Shown here: positions 1-9,345 of the stretch, piece by piece
Layout: the number at the start of each line of letters is the position of its first letter
How positions within the stretch are numbered: the stretch's first letter is position 1
Assembly (NCBI GenBank): GCA_019455325.1
Contig: JACFMQ010000014.1
Span: 18,558-82,557 of the forward strand
Reading direction: 5' to 3'
Origin: Rhodocyclaceae bacterium
GTDB lineage: Bacteria; Pseudomonadota; Gammaproteobacteria; Burkholderiales; Rhodocyclaceae
DNA: 64,000 bases
The notes under the pieces: model-generated
Seen by the model: the letters and a program-made list of their open reading frames with translations, nothing else
Told to the model about the DNA's origin: nothing
Databases searched by the model: none
Position numbers and translations under genes: made by a program

Positions 1-980
1 GCCGCCTGCGCCTCGGCGGCGGCCGCCGCCTGGCGCCGCACCTCGGCGGCGGCGGCCTCCGCCGTCTCGCGCGCCGCCTGCATCTCGGCGTACAGCTTCA
101 GGTTGTCGAGCCCCACGGCCATGGCCTTGGCCACCGCCTGCTGCAGCTCCAGCTCCTCGTCCGTCGCCCGGTGCTGGCTGGCCCAGTAGCAGCCGATGGC
201 GCCGACCGGACGCTCGCGCCCGATCGGCACCATCGCCAGGCTCTTGACGAAGGTCGGCCGGTAGGCCGCGTGCGGGATGCGCGCATCGGCGTAGATGTCC
301 TCGATGACCACCGACTGCGCGTTCAGCATGGCCCAGCCCGAGATGCAGGATTCGAGCGGGAAGCGCTGCCCCTTCCAGAGCGGGCCGATGGCGTCCTCGT
401 CCACGTAGTGGCAGCACTCGCCGTCGCGCATCACCAGCGTCGCCCCGTCGGCGCCGGTGAGCTTGCGCAGCGCGCCGCGGATGATCGCCATCAGCTCGGC
501 GACGTCGCGCACGCCGGCCACCGCCTCGACGACCGAGGCCAGGTGGCGCAGCCGCTCGCCGCTGACGACGGCCTGCGCCCGGCTCCGCCGCTGCTCCTCG
601 AGCGCCGCCTCCAGTTGCCGCCGCCGCGCCCGGTCGCGCAGCCGGGCGCGGTGCAGCATGCCGCTGAGCAGGCTGACGAGGACGCCGCTGGCGACGAGCA
701 GCGCCCACTGGGTGAAGTCGTGGCCGGCGACGAGGGCGAAGCCGCCGGCCGGCGAGACGACGAGGTGCAGGGCCAGCAGCGCGCTGACCGCCGTCGCCAG
801 CAGGCCGGGCGCGGGGCCGCCGACGAGGGCGACGGCGATGATCGGCGGAATGAAGAAGATGAGCAGCGGACGTTCGCCGAACGACGCCGGCAGCGCCTCC
901 CTGGCGAGCAGCACGAGCGCCGGCAGCAGGATGGCGAGCGCCAGGATGCCCAGGCGCCGGGCGGACGGCGATCGGCTCAT
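1..980 (-). CDS. DUF4118/GAF-domain membrane sensor (partial, 3' end outside window)
   Basis: The frame opens at an ATG (978-980) and stays open to the window edge, giving 326 residues of an incomplete protein. Residues 11-108 hold four short hydrophobic segments resembling the KdpD-like DUF4118 membrane module. Residues 112-145 look like a coiled coil. Residues about 150-295 look like a GAF domain, and an Ala/Glu-rich helix runs off the edge. The start overlaps the stop of the PAS sensor upstream by 4 nt (ATGA), so the two are translationally coupled. An output domain, probably a histidine kinase, would lie beyond position 1, but it is not visible and the output is unknown. The GAF ligand cannot be inferred. 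Confidence 0.75.
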   Translation of the reverse strand, partial: MSRSPSARRLGILALAILLPALVLLAREALPASFGERPLLIFFIPPIIAVALVGGPAPGLLATAVSALLALHLVVSPAGGFALVAGHDFTQWALLVASGVLVSLLSGMLHRARLRDRARRRQLEAALEEQRRSRAQAVVSGERLRHLASVVEAVAGVRDVAELMAIIRGALRKLTGADGATLVMRDGECCHYVDEDAIGPLWKGQRFPLESCISGWAMLNAQSVVIEDIYADARIPHAAYRPTFVKSLAMVPIGRERPVGAIGCYWASQHRATDEELELQQAVAKAMAVGLDNLKLYAEMQAARETAEAAAAEVRRQAAAAAEAQA

Positions 981-3199
981 GAGGATTCTCCTTCCGCGGG
1001 CGGCGCGTCGATGCCGGCGAGCGCGAACGGCGGCGCGCGCCCGAGCTCGACCGACAGCGCGTTCACCCGCCGCTTGAGCGCGATCATGTCCAGCTCGCGC
1101 CCGACCACCGTCCGGTTGAAGCGCTCGAGCTCGGCGTTGCGCGCGGCCAGTTCCTCCGCCTGCCGGCGCAGCGCGTCCTCGGCCCGCCGGCGCTCGCTGA
1201 CGTCCTCGCCGGAGCTGAGGGTGCCGACGATCCGCCCGGCGTCGTCGCCGAGCACCGCGTTGTGCCAGGCCATCAGCCGCTCGCTGCCGTCGCGGCAGCG
1301 CACCGGGCTCTCGAAATGCTCGGCGGCGAGCACGTCGCCGTCCATCACCCGCCGGAACGCCGGGAAGAAGCGTTCCAGCCCGCCCGGCTGCGGCAGCGCG
1401 ACCTCGAACCAGTTGCGCCCGATCAGTTCCTCCTCGGCGTAGCCGAGCAGCGCGCAGCCGAAGCGGTTGATCATCGTCACCCGGCCGTCGCGGTCGAGCG
1501 CCACCATCAGCGTCTGCACGGTGTCCAGGTAGCGCTGGCTGAGGGCGTGCTCGCGGTGCAGCGCCGCCTCCGTCTGCGCCATGCGGGTGATGTCGCGGGA
1601 AATGCCGAAGGTGCCGAAGACCTTGCCGTCGGCATCGCGCAGCGGCCCCTTGGTGGCGAGGAAGACGAGCCGGCCGTCGACCGTGTCCAGCGTTTCGTGG
1701 AAGCTGCGGCTGCCCGCCGCGGCCATCGCCGCGCGGTCGTCGCGGGCGATCATCGCCGCCTGCTCCGGCGGGAAGAGCGCGCCGTCGTCGTGGCCGAGCA
1801 CCTCGTCGGCGGTCTTGCCGGTGAGGCGCGCCACCTCCCGGTTGAACAGCAGGTAGCGGCCGGCCGTGTCCTTGGCGAAGATGGCGTCGGTGGAGCTGTC
1901 GGCGATCGCTTCCAGCAGTTGCAGCGCCTGCAGCTTCTCCGTCTGCTCGCGCCGCTGCGCGCCGGCGTGGCGCAGTTCGAGGCGCAGGAAGAAGAAGGCG
2001 GCGAGCGCGATCGCCGCGAACCAGGCGAGCAGGCTGGACAGACCGATCCACAGCGCGTCCTTGCCGGCGGCGGCGAAGGCTTCCTCGCGGTCCACCTTGG
2101 CCAGCAGCCACCAGTCGGTGCCGGCGATCGGGCGGCCGATGCCGATCGCCGGCACGTCGCGGTAATCGACGCCGGCGAGCAGCGCGCCCGGCCGGTAGTC
2201 GTCGCCGAGCGCCTGCACCACGAGCGCCTGCCCGGCGGCGAACGGCCAGCGCTGATGCAGGGCCGTCTGCGCGCGGTGGCGCAGTTCGTTGAGGGCGACG
2301 GCGGCGTTCCCGTCGCGCCTGAAGAGCAGCGTTTCGGCGCTGGCGCTCGGCACCGGCCAGGACTGCAGCAGGCGCCGGAACGCGGCCTCGGCGTCGACGC
2401 GCAGGGCGACGGCAGCGTCCGCCGCGCCTTCGCCGGCCGCCGGCAGCGGCGCCACGAAGTCGAGATGCACGCCCGCCGGCGCCTGCATGCGGAAGACATC
2501 GCCGACCGCCGCGCCCGCCCCGGCGACGGCGCGCTGCACCGCCGCGCGCGCGGCCTCGCCCGCCTCGCGCCCGGCGGCGCCGGCGCCGAGCAGCACGGCG
2601 CCGCCGGCGTCGACGACGAGGATGCCGTCGTAGCCCATGGCGACGCGGAACTCCTCGAGCTGCGCGCGCAGCCGCGCCGCCGCGCGCGCATCGCCGTCCT
2701 GGCGCCACGCCTGCCAGGCGCGGCCGTGCAGCAGCGCCCCGCGCACCGTGCCGGCGTCCCGCCGGCGCTCGTCCAGCCAGCCCTCGATCTGCGCCGCCTG
2801 CAGCTCGGCGACCGAGCGCAGCAGCTTCTCCTGGTGCGCCCGGTGGTGCTCCCGGTTCTGCAGCACGGCGCCGCCGGCGAGGGCGACGAACACGGCCGAG
2901 AAGAGCGCGACGCTGCCGGCCAGGCGCAGGCGGCGCAGCGGCGGCGCGGCCGGCGGCGCGCTCCGCTCGCGGCGCACGGCGAAGCGCAGCACGAGGAAGA
3001 AGAGCAGCGCCGAGGTGACGGCGACGAACAGCAGGCCCTTCAGCGTCCCCGCGGCCTGGAAGGTCTGCGCATCGTCGAAGAACAGGGCGATGGCCCGGTC
3101 CGAGAGGAGGATCCACAGGCCGGCAAAGACCGCATAGGGCAGCACGATGCGCAGCGCCGACGGCAGCGTCGCGGCGGCCGGATCGGCCGGCCGCTTCAT
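977..3199 (-). CDS. Membrane-bound tandem PAS sensor protein without kinase domain
   Basis: The protein has 740 residues. Transmembrane segments lie near residues 15-35, 52-74 and 90-110, followed by a periplasmic region of about 230 residues that could be a Cache-like sensor, and a further membrane helix near 345-370. Two PAS domains follow (about 385-505 and 515-640), each ending in the usual D-I-T/D-V-S-E-R-R PAC motif, then a coiled-coil tail. No HisKA, HATPase, GGDEF or EAL motif is present, so this is an input module only. The ATG was chosen because it overlaps the TGA of the upstream GGDEF/EAL gene by 4 nt. The downstream gene also overlaps by 4 nt, so the three products probably act together. 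Confidence 0.85.
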   Translation of the reverse strand: MKRPADPAAATLPSALRIVLPYAVFAGLWILLSDRAIALFFDDAQTFQAAGTLKGLLFVAVTSALLFFLVLRFAVRRERSAPPAAPPLRRLRLAGSVALFSAVFVALAGGAVLQNREHHRAHQEKLLRSVAELQAAQIEGWLDERRRDAGTVRGALLHGRAWQAWRQDGDARAAARLRAQLEEFRVAMGYDGILVVDAGGAVLLGAGAAGREAGEAARAAVQRAVAGAGAAVGDVFRMQAPAGVHLDFVAPLPAAGEGAADAAVALRVDAEAAFRRLLQSWPVPSASAETLLFRRDGNAAVALNELRHRAQTALHQRWPFAAGQALVVQALGDDYRPGALLAGVDYRDVPAIGIGRPIAGTDWWLLAKVDREEAFAAAGKDALWIGLSSLLAWFAAIALAAFFFLRLELRHAGAQRREQTEKLQALQLLEAIADSSTDAIFAKDTAGRYLLFNREVARLTGKTADEVLGHDDGALFPPEQAAMIARDDRAAMAAAGSRSFHETLDTVDGRLVFLATKGPLRDADGKVFGTFGISRDITRMAQTEAALHREHALSQRYLDTVQTLMVALDRDGRVTMINRFGCALLGYAEEELIGRNWFEVALPQPGGLERFFPAFRRVMDGDVLAAEHFESPVRCRDGSERLMAWHNAVLGDDAGRIVGTLSSGEDVSERRRAEDALRRQAEELAARNAELERFNRTVVGRELDMIALKRRVNALSVELGRAPPFALAGIDAPPAEGESS

Positions 3200-5754
3200 T
3201 GCCGCCGGCCGCCGCAGTGGGCGCGGCGCATCTCGTGGTGCCGGAAGGCGTCGCGCACGGCGTCGACGAGCGTCTGCTCGTCCCAGGGCCTGGCGACGAA
3301 GCGGAAGAGCTCGCCGGCATTGACCGCGCGGGTCACCGCCTGCGGGTCGGCGAAGCCGGAGAGCATGATGCGCACGGTGTCCGGATGCATGTCGCGGACG
3401 CGGCGGAAGAATTCGGCGCCGTCCATGTCCGGCATGCGCGCGTCGGCGATGACGACGCCGACCTCGCGCGCCGCCAGCAGTTCGAGCCCTTCGCCGCCGC
3501 CGCCGGCAATGAGCACGGCATGGCCCTGGCGCTGCAGCAGGCGTTCGAGCGCGGCCGCGGACTGCGCTTCCTCGTCGACGAGGAGCAGGCTGCGCTCCGC
3601 CGCGCCGGCGTCGGCCCACGGCGCCAGGCCGCGGCCGGCGCGCAGCAGGGATTCGAAGTCGGCGGCCGGCAGCGGCCGGCTGAACAGGTAGCCCTGCATC
3701 TCGTCGCAGCGGCGGGCGCGCAGGAAGTTGAGCTGCGCCTCGGTCTCCACGCCCTCGGCGATCACCGTCAGGCCGAGGCCGTGCGCCAGCGAGACGATGG
3801 CCACGGCGATGGCGGCGGCGTCCGGGTCCTGCGTCAGGTCGCGGACGAAGGACTGGTCGATCTTCAGGCGGCCGATGGAGAAGCGCCGCAGGTAGCTGAG
3901 CGACGAGAAGCCGGTGCCGAAGTCGTCGATGGAGAGCGTCACGGCGAGCTGCCGCAGGCCCTGCATGGTGCCGGCGAAGGTCTCCGTGTCGGCCATCAGC
4001 ATGCTCTCGGTCAGCTCGATCTCCAGGTAGCGCGGGTCGAGCCCGGTCTCCGCCAGCACGTCGCGGGTGAGCTGGACGAGGTCCTGGGCCACCACCTGGC
4101 GGGCCGAAAGATTGACGGCGACGCCGATCGGCGGCAGGCCGGCGTCCTGCCAGGCGCGGTTCTGCGCGCAGGCGGCGCGCAGCACCCACTCGCCGAGGCG
4201 GACGATGAGGCCGCTCTCCTCGGCCAGCGGAATGAAGCGCGCCGGCGGGATCAGCCCGCGCTGCGGGTGCTGCCAGCGCACCAGCGCCTCGGCGCCGACG
4301 ATGGCGCCGCTGGCCAGGTTCAGTTGCGGCTGGTAGTGGAGGACCAGCTCGCCGGCGTCGATGGCGCGGCGCAGCTCGTTCTCCAGGTCGAGCCGGTCGA
4401 GCGCGCGGGCATTCATCTCCTCGGCGTAGAAGCCGAAGCCGTCGCCGCCGGCCGACTTGACGCGCCGCATGGCGGCGGTGGCGTTGCGCAGCAGCGCTTC
4501 GCCGGCGTCGCCGTCGCGCGGGTGGAGCGCGGCGCCGACGCTGGCGCTGAGGAAGAACTGCCGCTGGTCGACGCGGCAGGGTTCGGCCAACGCCGCGACC
4601 AGCGGCTGCGCCAGACGGGCCGCGTCCTCCGGGCCGTCGACCTCGCAGGCGAGCACGAATTCGTCGCCGTCGAGGCGGGCGAGCGTGGCGCCGGCCGGCA
4701 GGCAGGCGGCGATGCGCGCCGCCGCCTGCCGCAGCACGGCGTCGCCGGCAGCGTGGCCGAGCGCGTCGTTGGCGCTCTTGAAGCGGTCGATGTTGACCAG
4801 GAGGACCGCCAGCATGCGCCCGGACTCGCGGCAGCGCGCGACGCCCTGCGCCAGCCGGTCGGCGAGCAGGTTGCGGTTGGGCAGGCCGGTGAGTTCGTCG
4901 AAGTTCGACTTGCGCTCGATCTCGGCCAGGTAGCGCCGGCGTTCGCCGATGTCGCGGAAGGTGACGACGGCGCCGACCGTCTCGCCGCCCTCGGTCAGCG
5001 GCTGGCCGGAGATCTCGACATGCAGCGGCGTGCCGTCCTTGCGCCAGAACACCTCCTCGACGTTGCAGGCGCCCCGCCCGCCGCTCAGGCAGGCGAGCAT
5101 CGGGCAGTCGGCGCGCGGATAGGGGCTGCCGTCCGGCAGGTGGCGGTGGAAGGTGTCGTGCGAGCTGCGCCCGATCAGCTCCTCGCGCCGGTAGCCGAGC
5201 ATGGCGGCGGCGGCCGGGTTGATGAAGACGATGTCGCCGGCCACGTCGGTACCGTAGATGCCCTCGCCCGCCGACATCAGGATCAGCTCGCGCTGCCGGT
5301 TGCGGCGCGCCACCTCGGCCTCCAGCCAGGCGTTCTCGTCGCGCAGCAGGTCGCGCGCGCGCTTCAGCTCCAGATGCGCATGCACGCGCGCCAGCACGAT
5401 CGCCGGCCGCACCGGCTTGGTGATGTAGTCCACGGCCCCCAGTTCGAGGCCGATCTGCTCGTCCTCGCTGGCGCTGAGGGCGGTGACGAAGATCACCGGG
5501 ATGTCGGCCGTGGCCGGGTCCGCCTTCAGGCGGCCGAGCACCGCATAGCCGTCCATGTCCGGCATCATCACGTCGAGCAGGATCAGGTCCGGCCGCGGCG
5601 CGCTGGCGGCGACGCGCAGCGCCCGCGCGCCGCCGTTGGCCGCGCGCACGTCGTAGTGCGGCTCCAGCAGCTCGCTGAGTACGGTCAGGTTCTCCGGCGT
5701 GTCGTCGACGATCAGGATCGTCGCCCGTTCGGGCCTTGCGACGTTTTCGTTCAC
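3196..5754 (-). CDS. REC-PAS-GGDEF-EAL-REC cyclic-di-GMP signalling protein
   Basis: The protein has 852 residues and starts at GTG 5754, behind a GGAAGG ribosome site. Domains in order are: receiver 1 (about 10-130, phospho-acceptor in [11 protein letters not shown]), PAS (150-280), GGDEF (290-430), EAL (440-700), and receiver 2 (720-840, [11 protein letters not shown]). Receiver 2 resembles RpfG-type receivers, with SGFAD and a FRFVARPW motif. The cyclase signature is DGDEF rather than GGDEF, while the EAL motif, DDFGTG and EGVET are intact. The likely net activity is therefore c-di-GMP hydrolysis by the EAL domain, with the GGDEF domain inactive or regulatory; this is inference. It is the first gene of a coupled three-gene unit, and two receivers imply control by at least one kinase. 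Confidence 0.9.
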   Translation of the reverse strand: MNENVARPERATILIVDDTPENLTVLSELLEPHYDVRAANGGARALRVAASAPRPDLILLDVMMPDMDGYAVLGRLKADPATADIPVIFVTALSASEDEQIGLELGAVDYITKPVRPAIVLARVHAHLELKRARDLLRDENAWLEAEVARRNRQRELILMSAGEGIYGTDVAGDIVFINPAAAAMLGYRREELIGRSSHDTFHRHLPDGSPYPRADCPMLACLSGGRGACNVEEVFWRKDGTPLHVEISGQPLTEGGETVGAVVTFRDIGERRRYLAEIERKSNFDELTGLPNRNLLADRLAQGVARCRESGRMLAVLLVNIDRFKSANDALGHAAGDAVLRQAAARIAACLPAGATLARLDGDEFVLACEVDGPEDAARLAQPLVAALAEPCRVDQRQFFLSASVGAALHPRDGDAGEALLRNATAAMRRVKSAGGDGFGFYAEEMNARALDRLDLENELRRAIDAGELVLHYQPQLNLASGAIVGAEALVRWQHPQRGLIPPARFIPLAEESGLIVRLGEWVLRAACAQNRAWQDAGLPPIGVAVNLSARQVVAQDLVQLTRDVLAETGLDPRYLEIELTESMLMADTETFAGTMQGLRQLAVTLSIDDFGTGFSSLSYLRRFSIGRLKIDQSFVRDLTQDPDAAAIAVAIVSLAHGLGLTVIAEGVETEAQLNFLRARRCDEMQGYLFSRPLPAADFESLLRAGRGLAPWADAGAAERSLLLVDEEAQSAAALERLLQRQGHAVLIAGGGGEGLELLAAREVGVVIADARMPDMDGAEFFRRVRDMHPDTVRIMLSGFADPQAVTRAVNAGELFRFVARPWDEQTLVDAVRDAFRHHEMRRAHCGGRRQ

Positions 5755-5835
5755 GGCGCCTTCCTATGCAAAAGAAATAGGATTCCGGACCCTGTGAATC
5801 TTACACATTCTCCGGGGCGCTGGGGGGAGCGGCGG

Positions 5836-6333
5836 CTAGAGCAGCAGCGGCCGGTCCGGCAGTTCGTTCGGATTGTCCGCGCCGGGCGGAAAGTGCGTGG
5901 CCAGCGCCGTCGTGATCTCGGCCAGCGCGGCGAGCGCGCCGGCCTCGAAGCGGCCGGCGCGGAAAGCCGCCTGCATGCGCCCGCAGACCGACTCCCAGAA
6001 GGCGTGGCCGACGCGCGCGTCGATGCCGCGGTCGGCGACGATCTCGACCTGGTGATCGATCAACTGGATGTAGATCAGCACGCCACTGTTCGCCTCGGTA
6101 TCCCAGACCCGCAGTTGCGAAAAGAGTTCGACCGCCCGCTCGCGCGCGCTCCTGCCGCAGAGGAGATGGCGCGGCGGCAGCGCCGCCTCGACGACGAAGC
6201 GCAGCTCGCCGGCGTGCTGCCGCTCGGAATCGGCGATCGCCGCTTCCAGCCGCGTCAGCGTCGCCTGCGGAAAGGCGCGCATCGCCCACCATTGCGGCTG
6301 CAGCGCGTGCCGGAGAAAACGTACGGGACTCAT
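5836..6333 (-). CDS. TPM-domain protein (second, short paralogue)
   Basis: The protein has 165 residues. It has a TPM fold core: the stretch SGVLIYIQLIDHQVEIVADRGI is the conserved strand block of the family, here residues about 85-106. There is no signal peptide, and an N-terminal helix (residues 1-20) carries basic and aromatic residues that could sit at the membrane. The start ATG overlaps the stop of the upstream TPM gene by one base (TGATG). Together with that gene and lemA it forms the common LemA-TPM-TPM arrangement. The biochemical role of this cluster is poorly known; a link to envelope or membrane processes is usual but not shown here. Confidence 0.8.
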   Translation of the reverse strand: MSPVRFLRHALQPQWWAMRAFPQATLTRLEAAIADSERQHAGELRFVVEAALPPRHLLCGRSARERAVELFSQLRVWDTEANSGVLIYIQLIDHQVEIVADRGIDARVGHAFWESVCGRMQAAFRAGRFEAGALAALAEITTALATHFPPGADNPNELPDRPLLL

Positions 6334-7175
6334 CACCAGCTCCCCGAGGCGCCGCCGCCGCCGAAGCCGCCGCCCCCGCCGGAAAAACCGCCGCCGCCGA
6401 AACCGCCGCCGCCCCACGAACCGCCGGAGGCGCCGCCCCCCCAGCCGCCGCGCCCGCCGGTGACGAGCGCGAGGACGAAGGCGACGACGCCGGCGAGGGC
6501 GGCGAGCGCGAAGGAGGAGACGACGACCATGACGATCAGGCCGGCGATGCCGCCGACCGCGACGGCGCCGAGGAAGCGGCCGAGGATCGCGCGCAGCAGG
6601 CCGGCGACGACGGTGACGAGCAGCAGGCCAAGGACGAGGACATCCTCGACGTCGAGATCGTCGCTGCCGCCGTGCGCCGCCGGCGGCGGCAGCGGTTCGC
6701 CGTCGACCACCGCCAGGATCTGCCCGACGCCGGCATCGATGCCGGCGTAGAAGCGCCCGTCGCGGAAATGCGGCGTGATCGTCTCGGCGACGATGCGCTT
6801 GGCCGTGGCGTCGTTGAGCGCGCCCTCCAGCCCGTAGCCGACCTCGATGCGCAGCTTGCGGTCGTCCTTGGCGACGAGCAGCAGCACGCCGTCGTCGACG
6901 CCCTGCCGGCCGAGCTTCCACGCCTCGGCGACGCGGATGGCGTACTGCTCGATGCTTTCCGGCTGCGTCGTCGGCACCAGCAGCACGGCGAGCTGCGCGC
7001 CCTTCTCCTGCTCGAAGGCGGCGAGCCGGGCTTCCAGCCGCTCGCGCTCGTCGGCCGAGAGCGTGGCGGTGAGGTCGGTGACGCGCGCCGACAGCGCCGG
7101 CACCGGCTGCAGATCCTGCGCGCCGGCGGCGGCGAGCCAGCCGGCGAAGAGCAGCGCGACGAGGGCGCGGAACAT
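6333..7175 (-). CDS. YgcG-type TPM-domain membrane protein with Gly-rich tail
   Basis: The protein has 280 residues. A signal peptide (about 1-19, ending AAAGA) precedes a TPM domain (about 30-150) in which DDGVLLLVAKDDRKLRIEVG is typical. Hydrophobic segments at about 178-235 are probably two or three membrane helices, followed by an extremely Gly/Ser-rich tail with repeated GGGGFGGGG-like units. The tail is normal for this family. The gene lies 19 bp after lemA and overlaps the next TPM gene by one base. The TPM domain is expected to lie in the periplasm. Some TPM proteins have been given phosphatase activity, but nothing here settles that. Confidence 0.85.
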   Translation of the reverse strand: MFRALVALLFAGWLAAAGAQDLQPVPALSARVTDLTATLSADERERLEARLAAFEQEKGAQLAVLLVPTTQPESIEQYAIRVAEAWKLGRQGVDDGVLLLVAKDDRKLRIEVGYGLEGALNDATAKRIVAETITPHFRDGRFYAGIDAGVGQILAVVDGEPLPPPAAHGGSDDLDVEDVLVLGLLLVTVVAGLLRAILGRFLGAVAVGGIAGLIVMVVVSSFALAALAGVVAFVLALVTGGRGGWGGGASGGSWGGGGFGGGGFSGGGGGFGGGGASGSW

Positions 7176-7194
7176 GGCGGCGGGGACGACGGGG

Positions 7195-7785
7195 CTACCT
7201 GCCGAAATCGACCTTCGGCGGCGTCGAGATCGCCGCCTCGTTCTCCACCGCGAAGTTCGGCTTGACTGCGTAGCCGAAGACCATCGCCGTCAGGTTGTTG
7301 GGGAAGGTGCGGACGGCGACGTTGTAGGCCTCGACCGCCTTGATGTAGCGGTTGCGCGCCACCGCGATGCGGTTCTCGGTGCCTTCGAGCTGCGCCTGCA
7401 GGTCGCGGAAGGCGGCGTCGGCCTTCAGTTGCGGATAGTTCTCGGCGACCACCAGCAGCCTTGAGAGCGCGCTGGTGAGGCCAGCCTGCGCCTGCTGGAA
7501 CTGCGCGAAGGCCTGCGGGTCGTTGATCAGCTCGGGCGTCGCCTGGATGCCGCCGACCCGGGCGCGCGCCTCGGTCACCTGCGTCAGCACCGCCTGTTCG
7601 TGCTCGGCGTAGCCCTTGACGGTGTTCACCAGGTTGGGCACCAGGTCGGCGCGGCGCTGGTACTGGTTGAGCACCTCGGACCAGGCCGCCTTGACCTGCT
7701 CGTCGGTGGTCTGGAAGGTGTTGTAGCCGCAGCCGGAGAGCAGCGCGGCGAAGAGCGAAAGTACGGCGAAGAGGCGCAGACGCAT
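7195..7785 (-). CDS. lemA: LemA family lipoprotein
   Basis: The protein has 196 residues and starts at the ATG at 7785, directly behind a strong GGAGG site. The N-terminus is a lipoprotein signal with lipobox LLSGC (Cys about residue 17), so the mature protein should be membrane-anchored facing the periplasm. The conserved LemA segment with YQRRADLVPNLVNTVKGYA is present, followed by long helices. It is the first gene of the lemA-TPM-TPM unit. The family's function is not established. Confidence 0.92.
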   Translation of the reverse strand: MRLRLFAVLSLFAALLSGCGYNTFQTTDEQVKAAWSEVLNQYQRRADLVPNLVNTVKGYAEHEQAVLTQVTEARARVGGIQATPELINDPQAFAQFQQAQAGLTSALSRLLVVAENYPQLKADAAFRDLQAQLEGTENRIAVARNRYIKAVEAYNVAVRTFPNNLTAMVFGYAVKPNFAVENEAAISTPPKVDFGR

Positions 7786-7855
7786 GGTGTTTCCTCCATC
7801 GTTGAAAGCGGTTGCCGGAACTTCAGATGCCGTTCGCACGGAAAGATTCAAGCGA

Positions 7856-8926
7856 TCAGCGCGCGGGCGGCGCTTCGTCCGCCGGCGCGTCCGCGGGCGT
7901 CGCCGGCTCTGCCGGCGCCGCGGGCTTCGCCGGCGGCGGCGCGCGCCACGGCAGGCCCTCGTCGTCCAGGTAGGCGGGAATCGTCCGCCAGTCGCGCACG
8001 CCGTCGCGGCCGACGGTCAGGTGCAGCAGCCAGCCCGTCTTCTCGGCCGGCTGCTCGAAGCCGTCGAAGACGAAGTTGCCCAGGCTGTAGACGATCGGCT
8101 TGCCCTTGTAGGTCTCGCTGCCCTGCGTGACGTGCGGGTGGCTGCCGACGACGGCGTCGGCGCCGGCGTCGATCATCAGCCGGGCGAGCCGGCGCTGCCG
8201 CTCGCTCGGCTGGCGTTCGCGCTCCCAGCCCCAGTGCATGAACGGGATGACGACGTCGGCGCCGGCGGCGCGCGCGGCGCGGATGTCGCGCACCACGTGG
8301 CTGTCCTCGCTCCAGGCGACGCCCGGCCAGTCCGGCCCGGCCTCGAAGGCGCGCGGCTTGAACTCGTTGTAGGCGAGGATGGCGATCGACAGGCCGCCGC
8401 GCTCGAACCAGAACGGCGCGTGCGCCTCGTTCAGGCTGCGGCCGCCGCCGATGGCGCCGATGCCGGCCAGGTCGAGCAGCGTCAGCGTTTCCAGGAAAGC
8501 CTCGTGGCCGTAGTCGCCGGAGTGGTTGTTGGCCACCGACAGCGCGTCGAAGCGGCCGGCCAGCCGGTCGATGACCTGCGGCGCGGCGCGGAAGACGGTG
8601 ATCTTGTTCGCCGCCGGGCTGCCGCCGACGGCGATCGGCGATTCCAGGTTGCCGATGCGCAGGTCGGCCTGCGCGAACTCGTCGGCGAAGTCGGCGAACG
8701 GATCGCGGCCGTCGGCGACGGCGCGGCCCGGCCCGTCGGCGAGCATGACGTCGCCGACGAAGAGCACGCGCACCACCGTCGACACGCGCTCGGCGACGTC
8801 CACCGCCTGCGTGCGCGCGACGCCGGCGCCGCTGGCCGCGGGAATGACGCTCTCGGCGGCGGCCGGCAGCGCACAGGCGAAAAGCAGCGCGAGCAGGCCG
8901 ACGAAACGGCAGCGGCGGGCGCTCAT
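7856..8926 (-). CDS. CapA family (poly-gamma-glutamate synthesis type) metallophosphatase-like protein
   Basis: The protein has 356 residues. A signal peptide (1-24) precedes a CapA-type calcineurin-like domain with LFVGDVMLADG near residue 55, the NNHSGDYG motif, and GSHPHV. These motifs carry the Asp, Asn and His metal ligands expected for the fold. A Pro/Ala-rich tail of about 35 residues ends the protein. Its ATG overlaps by 4 nt the stop of a small secreted protein upstream. CapA homologues in capsule loci act in poly-gamma-glutamate synthesis. No capB/capC genes are present here, so the name describes the fold and the substrate is unknown. Confidence 0.85.
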   Translation of the reverse strand: MSARRCRFVGLLALLFACALPAAAESVIPAASGAGVARTQAVDVAERVSTVVRVLFVGDVMLADGPGRAVADGRDPFADFADEFAQADLRIGNLESPIAVGGSPAANKITVFRAAPQVIDRLAGRFDALSVANNHSGDYGHEAFLETLTLLDLAGIGAIGGGRSLNEAHAPFWFERGGLSIAILAYNEFKPRAFEAGPDWPGVAWSEDSHVVRDIRAARAAGADVVIPFMHWGWERERQPSERQRRLARLMIDAGADAVVGSHPHVTQGSETYKGKPIVYSLGNFVFDGFEQPAEKTGWLLHLTVGRDGVRDWRTIPAYLDDEGLPWRAPPPAKPAAPAEPATPADAPADEAPPAR

Positions 8927-9345
8927 CGTCCCGCCCCCCGCGCGCCGGCGCCCTCGCCCGCCTCGCACCAGTATTCCAGCTCGCTGTCGCGCAGCGGCTC
9001 GTAGACGCGCTGCAGGCCGGTGAAACCGTGGCGCCGTCCGTCCGCGGCTGCGGGCCACGGCCACTCGCCCTGATGGACGAGCGCGGGGCCTTCGTCGCGG
9101 TCGGCGTAGACGTAGGTCTTCAGCGCCGCCAGTTCGACCGGCTCGGCCTCGACGACGACGCGCACGAGAAAATAGGTGCCGATCGCCTGCGCCGGCGCCA
9201 TGTATGGCATCGCCGACGGCGCTGCCGCCAGCGTCTTCGTCTCGCCGCCGTAGCTCACGTGGCAGCGCGCCTCTCCGGCCGCCGCCGGCGCGGCGACCAG
9301 AACCAGGGCCAGCAGCGCGCCGGCCCGCGAGCGAAAAGTCCGCAT
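8923..9345 (-). CDS. Small secreted protein of unknown function
   Basis: The protein has 140 residues with a clear signal peptide (1-23, cleavage after APAAAG). The mature part contains only two Cys (in ARCHVSY and EYWCEAG), which could form a disulfide. It also has a central stretch of alternating hydrophobic residues (YFLVRVVVEAEPVEL) that looks like beta-strand. I do not recognise the family. The stop of udg directly abuts its ATG, and its own stop overlaps the CapA-like gene by 4 nt, so it is co-translated with a second exported protein and may act with it in the periplasm (inference). Confidence 0.75.
   Translation of the reverse strand: MRTFRSRAGALLALVLVAAPAAAGEARCHVSYGGETKTLAAAPSAMPYMAPAQAIGTYFLVRVVVEAEPVELAALKTYVYADRDEGPALVHQGEWPWPAAADGRRHGFTGLQRVYEPLRDSELEYWCEAGEGAGARGAGR

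Noticed and set aside
6340-6470. Gly-rich coding repeats as possible low-complexity insertion
   Set aside because: The Gly/Ser-rich tail is a normal feature of YgcG-type TPM proteins.
3199-6750. Long plus-strand open frame (1183 codons)
   Set aside because: It lies antisense to the GGDEF/EAL gene and the TPM genes, and lacks any recognisable motif. The minus-strand genes have clear domains and ribosome sites.
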